The position numbers and the translations under genes were made by a program. A DNA stretch of 64,000 bases from assembly GCF_000590475.1 (NCBI RefSeq), contig NZ_CP007441.1, positions 96,283 to 160,282 of the forward strand, written 5' to 3'. Every line of letters starts with the position of its first letter. Within the stretch, counting starts at the first letter, position 1. The notes under the pieces are model-generated. The model did not search any database and had not been told where the DNA came from. It saw nothing but the letters and a program-made list of their open reading frames with translations. Below, piece after piece: positions 62,045-64,000 of this stretch. This DNA is from Stutzerimonas stutzeri. GTDB lineage: Bacteria; Pseudomonadota; Gammaproteobacteria; Pseudomonadales; Pseudomonadaceae.

Positions 62045-63187
62045 ATGGACTGCCTGTTTCTGCCTGCCGATTGCTGCACCCGGCTTGGCGCCGACGCCCA
62101 GGTTTACTGGCTGCCGGGGGAGGGCGAAGGGGGCTGGATGCCGTTGGCCAGCTGTGCCGAGCAGGCGTCGGCCGCCGTGACGCTGGTGTTGCCCGCCGAG
62201 GTCTGCAGCGCCTTTGCGGTCAATCTGCCGACCCGTAAGGCGCGCTGGATCAGCCAGGCACTGGCCTATGCAGTCGAAGAGCTGTTGGCCGAAAACGTCG
62301 ACGATCTACACCTGACCCACGGTGACGCGCTGGACGATGGCCGTCGGCGGGTCATCGCGATTCGTCGACAGTTGCTGGCCGATTGGCTGGCGGATTTGCA
62401 GGCGCTGGGGCTGACCATCGTCGCCATCCATGTCGATGCTGATCTGCTGCCCCGCGACGGCACCCAACTGCTATTCATCGACGGGCGCGCGCTGTTGGGA
62501 GGCGCTCCGGAAGCCCGGCTCGCCTTCGACAGCAATCAGTGGCCGCATCTGGCCGCGCAGTGCCCGACGCCTCGTCATGGGCATGGCACCTCCGACGAGT
62601 CGCCCGAGTCGCTCGATGACTATCAGCAGCTGGATGATCCCTATCGCTTTCTTGCCTCGGGACGCGCGGCCGCGCTGAATCTGGCTCAGGGTGACTTCGC
62701 CGTGCAGGCCGCCGGCAGCGGGCTGGGTCAATGGAAACCAGTATTGCTGGTGCTCGCGCTGGTGCTGGCCGTGCAACTGATCTTCAATCTGGCCCAGGCC
62801 TGGTCATTGGAGCGCCAGGCGGAACGTTACGCCGAAGCCAGCCACGCGCTTTACAGCGAGCTGTTTCCGGAGGATCGGCGCATCGTCAACCTGCGTGCGC
62901 AGTTCGACGAGCACATCGGCCAGAGTGCCGGCACCTCGACGGGCTTCATGCGCTTGCTGGACGAGGTGGCGCAGGCCATAGCCGAGGGCTTTCCGGTGTC
63001 GATCAGTCAGCTGGACTACAACCAGGCCCGCGGCGACCTTGCCTTGCAGGTGCGCGCCAGCGACTTCGCGGCGCTGGAACAGTTGCGTCAACGCCTGGGC
63101 CAGACCGGCGAAAGCGTCCAGTTGGGCTCGGCCAGTCGTGATGGCGATGCCGTCAGCGCGCGCGTGGTGATTGGAGGCCGAGGATGA
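62045..63187 (+). CDS. gspL: type II secretion protein GspL
   Basis: A 380-residue actin-like cytoplasmic domain (ADCCTRLGADAQVYWLPGEG; AVTLVLPAEVCSAFAVNLPT), a membrane helix near residues 230-252 (WKPVLLVLALVLAVQLIFNL) and a periplasmic ferredoxin-like domain. It links GspE to the membrane platform. Overlaps gspM by four bases. Confidence 0.94.
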   Translation: MDCLFLPADCCTRLGADAQVYWLPGEGEGGWMPLASCAEQASAAVTLVLPAEVCSAFAVNLPTRKARWISQALAYAVEELLAENVDDLHLTHGDALDDGRRRVIAIRRQLLADWLADLQALGLTIVAIHVDADLLPRDGTQLLFIDGRALLGGAPEARLAFDSNQWPHLAAQCPTPRHGHGTSDESPESLDDYQQLDDPYRFLASGRAAALNLAQGDFAVQAAGSGLGQWKPVLLVLALVLAVQLIFNLAQAWSLERQAERYAEASHALYSELFPEDRRIVNLRAQFDEHIGQSAGTSTGFMRLLDEVAQAIAEGFPVSISQLDYNQARGDLALQVRASDFAALEQLRQRLGQTGESVQLGSASRDGDAVSARVVIGGRG

Positions 63188-63696
63188 ACCTGAAACAACA
63201 GATGCGCGTACGTCTGGCCGAATCTCCGCTGTGGTTGCGCTGGCAGCGCCTGCAGCCCCGCGAGCGCCTGTCGGTGACCCTGCTTGGGGCGTTCCTGCTG
63301 GTGGTGCTGTTCTACCTGTTGCTCTGGCAGCCGGCGCAGCAGCGGGTGCGTGATGCCCAAGCATATTTCCAGCAGACGCGCGAGCTGCATGCCTATCTGG
63401 AGCAGAACACCGAACTGGCCCGGCAGATGTCGCGCAGCAAGCCGGTTTCACTGGCACCCGAGCAACTACAGGGGCTGGTGACGCAAAGCGCACAGCAGAG
63501 CGGCTTGACCATCGAGAGCTTCGACTTCGGCAATGACGGCAGCTTGCAGGTGACCTTGCCCGGAGCGCCCTACGGCACGTTGTTGCGCTGGTTCGACGAG
63601 CTGCAGGCGGCGGGCGCGAGCCTCGCCGAGGTCAGCATCAGTCAGGTCGGTGAGGGACTGGTGGATGCGCGGGTGAGCTTCCGCGCAAACGGCTAA
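63184..63696 (+). CDS. gspM: type II secretion protein GspM
   Basis: A 170-residue bitopic protein: basic start, WQRLQPRERLSVTLLGAFLL with the membrane helix, and a periplasmic domain (LVTQSAQQSGLTIESFDFGN). Binds GspL. Last gsp gene here; no gspN follows. Confidence 0.93.
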   Translation: MNLKQQMRVRLAESPLWLRWQRLQPRERLSVTLLGAFLLVVLFYLLLWQPAQQRVRDAQAYFQQTRELHAYLEQNTELARQMSRSKPVSLAPEQLQGLVTQSAQQSGLTIESFDFGNDGSLQVTLPGAPYGTLLRWFDELQAAGASLAEVSISQVGEGLVDARVSFRANG

Positions 63697-63751
63697 GTTG
63701 TCGTGAAGTGCAGGGCGGGGCTCGGTCGGTTCCGTAGGCGCCGCCCAGGCT

Positions 63752-64000
63752 TCAATGTTGCGGCTGGATCTGCGTCGCCAGGGCACGTAACGCGGCTTCG
63801 GCGTCGAGCACCTTGTTCACTACGTCGTTGGCCTTCTCGCGGCTCAGCCCGAGTTGATCGAACAGTGCTTGCGGGATTTCGCTGTATGGGCCGGAGCCGA
63901 TACCGCGGTTGCGCAGCAGGTGCACGGCCAGGCAGACCAGATTGGCGTGACCGGCATGCTCGCCCTGATAGTTGGGGTCATGCTGAAAGCGCAGCGCCGT
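63752..64000 (-). CDS. HDOD-domain protein (C-terminal part only)
   Basis: The last 82 codons of a gene entering from the right edge. The tail reads ALRFQHDPNYQGEHAGHANL, then AVHLLRNRGIGSGPYSEIPQ and LFDQLGLSREKANDVVNKVL, resembling the end of HDOD signalling-domain proteins. Nothing can be said about its N-terminal domains. It is convergent with gspM. Confidence 0.6.
   Translation of the reverse strand, partial: TALRFQHDPNYQGEHAGHANLVCLAVHLLRNRGIGSGPYSEIPQALFDQLGLSREKANDVVNKVLDAEAALRALATQIQPQH

Overview
The window reads as chromosome of a high-GC gammaproteobacterium of the Pseudomonas/Stutzerimonas (P. stutzeri-like) group. I base this on protein similarity recalled from memory and on gene order: prlC / zinc-ribbon / SOS-controlled radical SAM; beta-carbonic anhydrase / SulP / coxBA-ctaG-coxC-SURF1-ctaA-cyoE-sco; znuBC-zur / znuA / nrdJab; and polA followed by an ErsA-like sRNA all match the Pseudomonas layout. 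No rRNA, tRNA, CRISPR array or complete insertion sequence was seen.

Layout. 1-2.2 kb: gamma-carbonic anhydrase fragment, then an AraC regulator divergent from a bile-acid-symporter-like transporter. 2.2-8.1 kb: a REP doublet, prlC-yheV, a DUF1835 protein, an acyltransferase and a radical SAM protein with a LexA box. 8.3-11.1 kb: carbonic anhydrase, SulP transporter and a small membrane protein. 11.1-20.1 kb: the aa3-type cytochrome c oxidase structural and assembly genes, including heme A synthesis and Cu delivery. 20.1-26.2 kb: a heme-uptake locus, with a TonB receptor divergent from hemS/phuS-phuTUV and a Fur box between them. 26.4-29.6 kb: a decaying accessory island with a frameshifted lipase (type VI effector-like), an upstream lipoprotein and a 5'-truncated reading frame. 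29.6-34.7 kb: metNIQ methionine uptake and monofunctional catalase katE. 34.7-41.5 kb: zinc homeostasis (znuBC-zur, znuA) and the split B12-dependent ribonucleotide reductase nrdJab. 41.6-47.7 kb: a MITE-like repeat, ppnN, thrB, a DUF2782 protein and polA. 47.7-51.3 kb: an ErsA-like sRNA with an AlgU promoter, a DUF4105 protein, three tandem DUF2388 paralogues and a DUF1127 protein. 51.4-55.5 kb: a quinol-monooxygenase-like protein divergent from MdaB, then pntAA-pntAB-pntB. 56.0-63.7 kb: a type II secretion operon gspE-F-G-H-I-J-K-L-M, with a hidden 50-codon frame between gspE and gspF. The window ends in an HDOD-type gene fragment.

Functional themes are aerobic respiration and its cofactors, metal and heme acquisition under Fur/Zur control, redox balance (transhydrogenase, quinone reductase, catalase), envelope-stress regulation and protein secretion. 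Most of the window is conserved core genome. The parts that stand out are the degraded lipase/lipoprotein island, the AlgU-ErsA unit, the DUF4105-DUF2388 cluster and the small frame inside the gsp operon. Functions come from motif reading and family knowledge without database searches.
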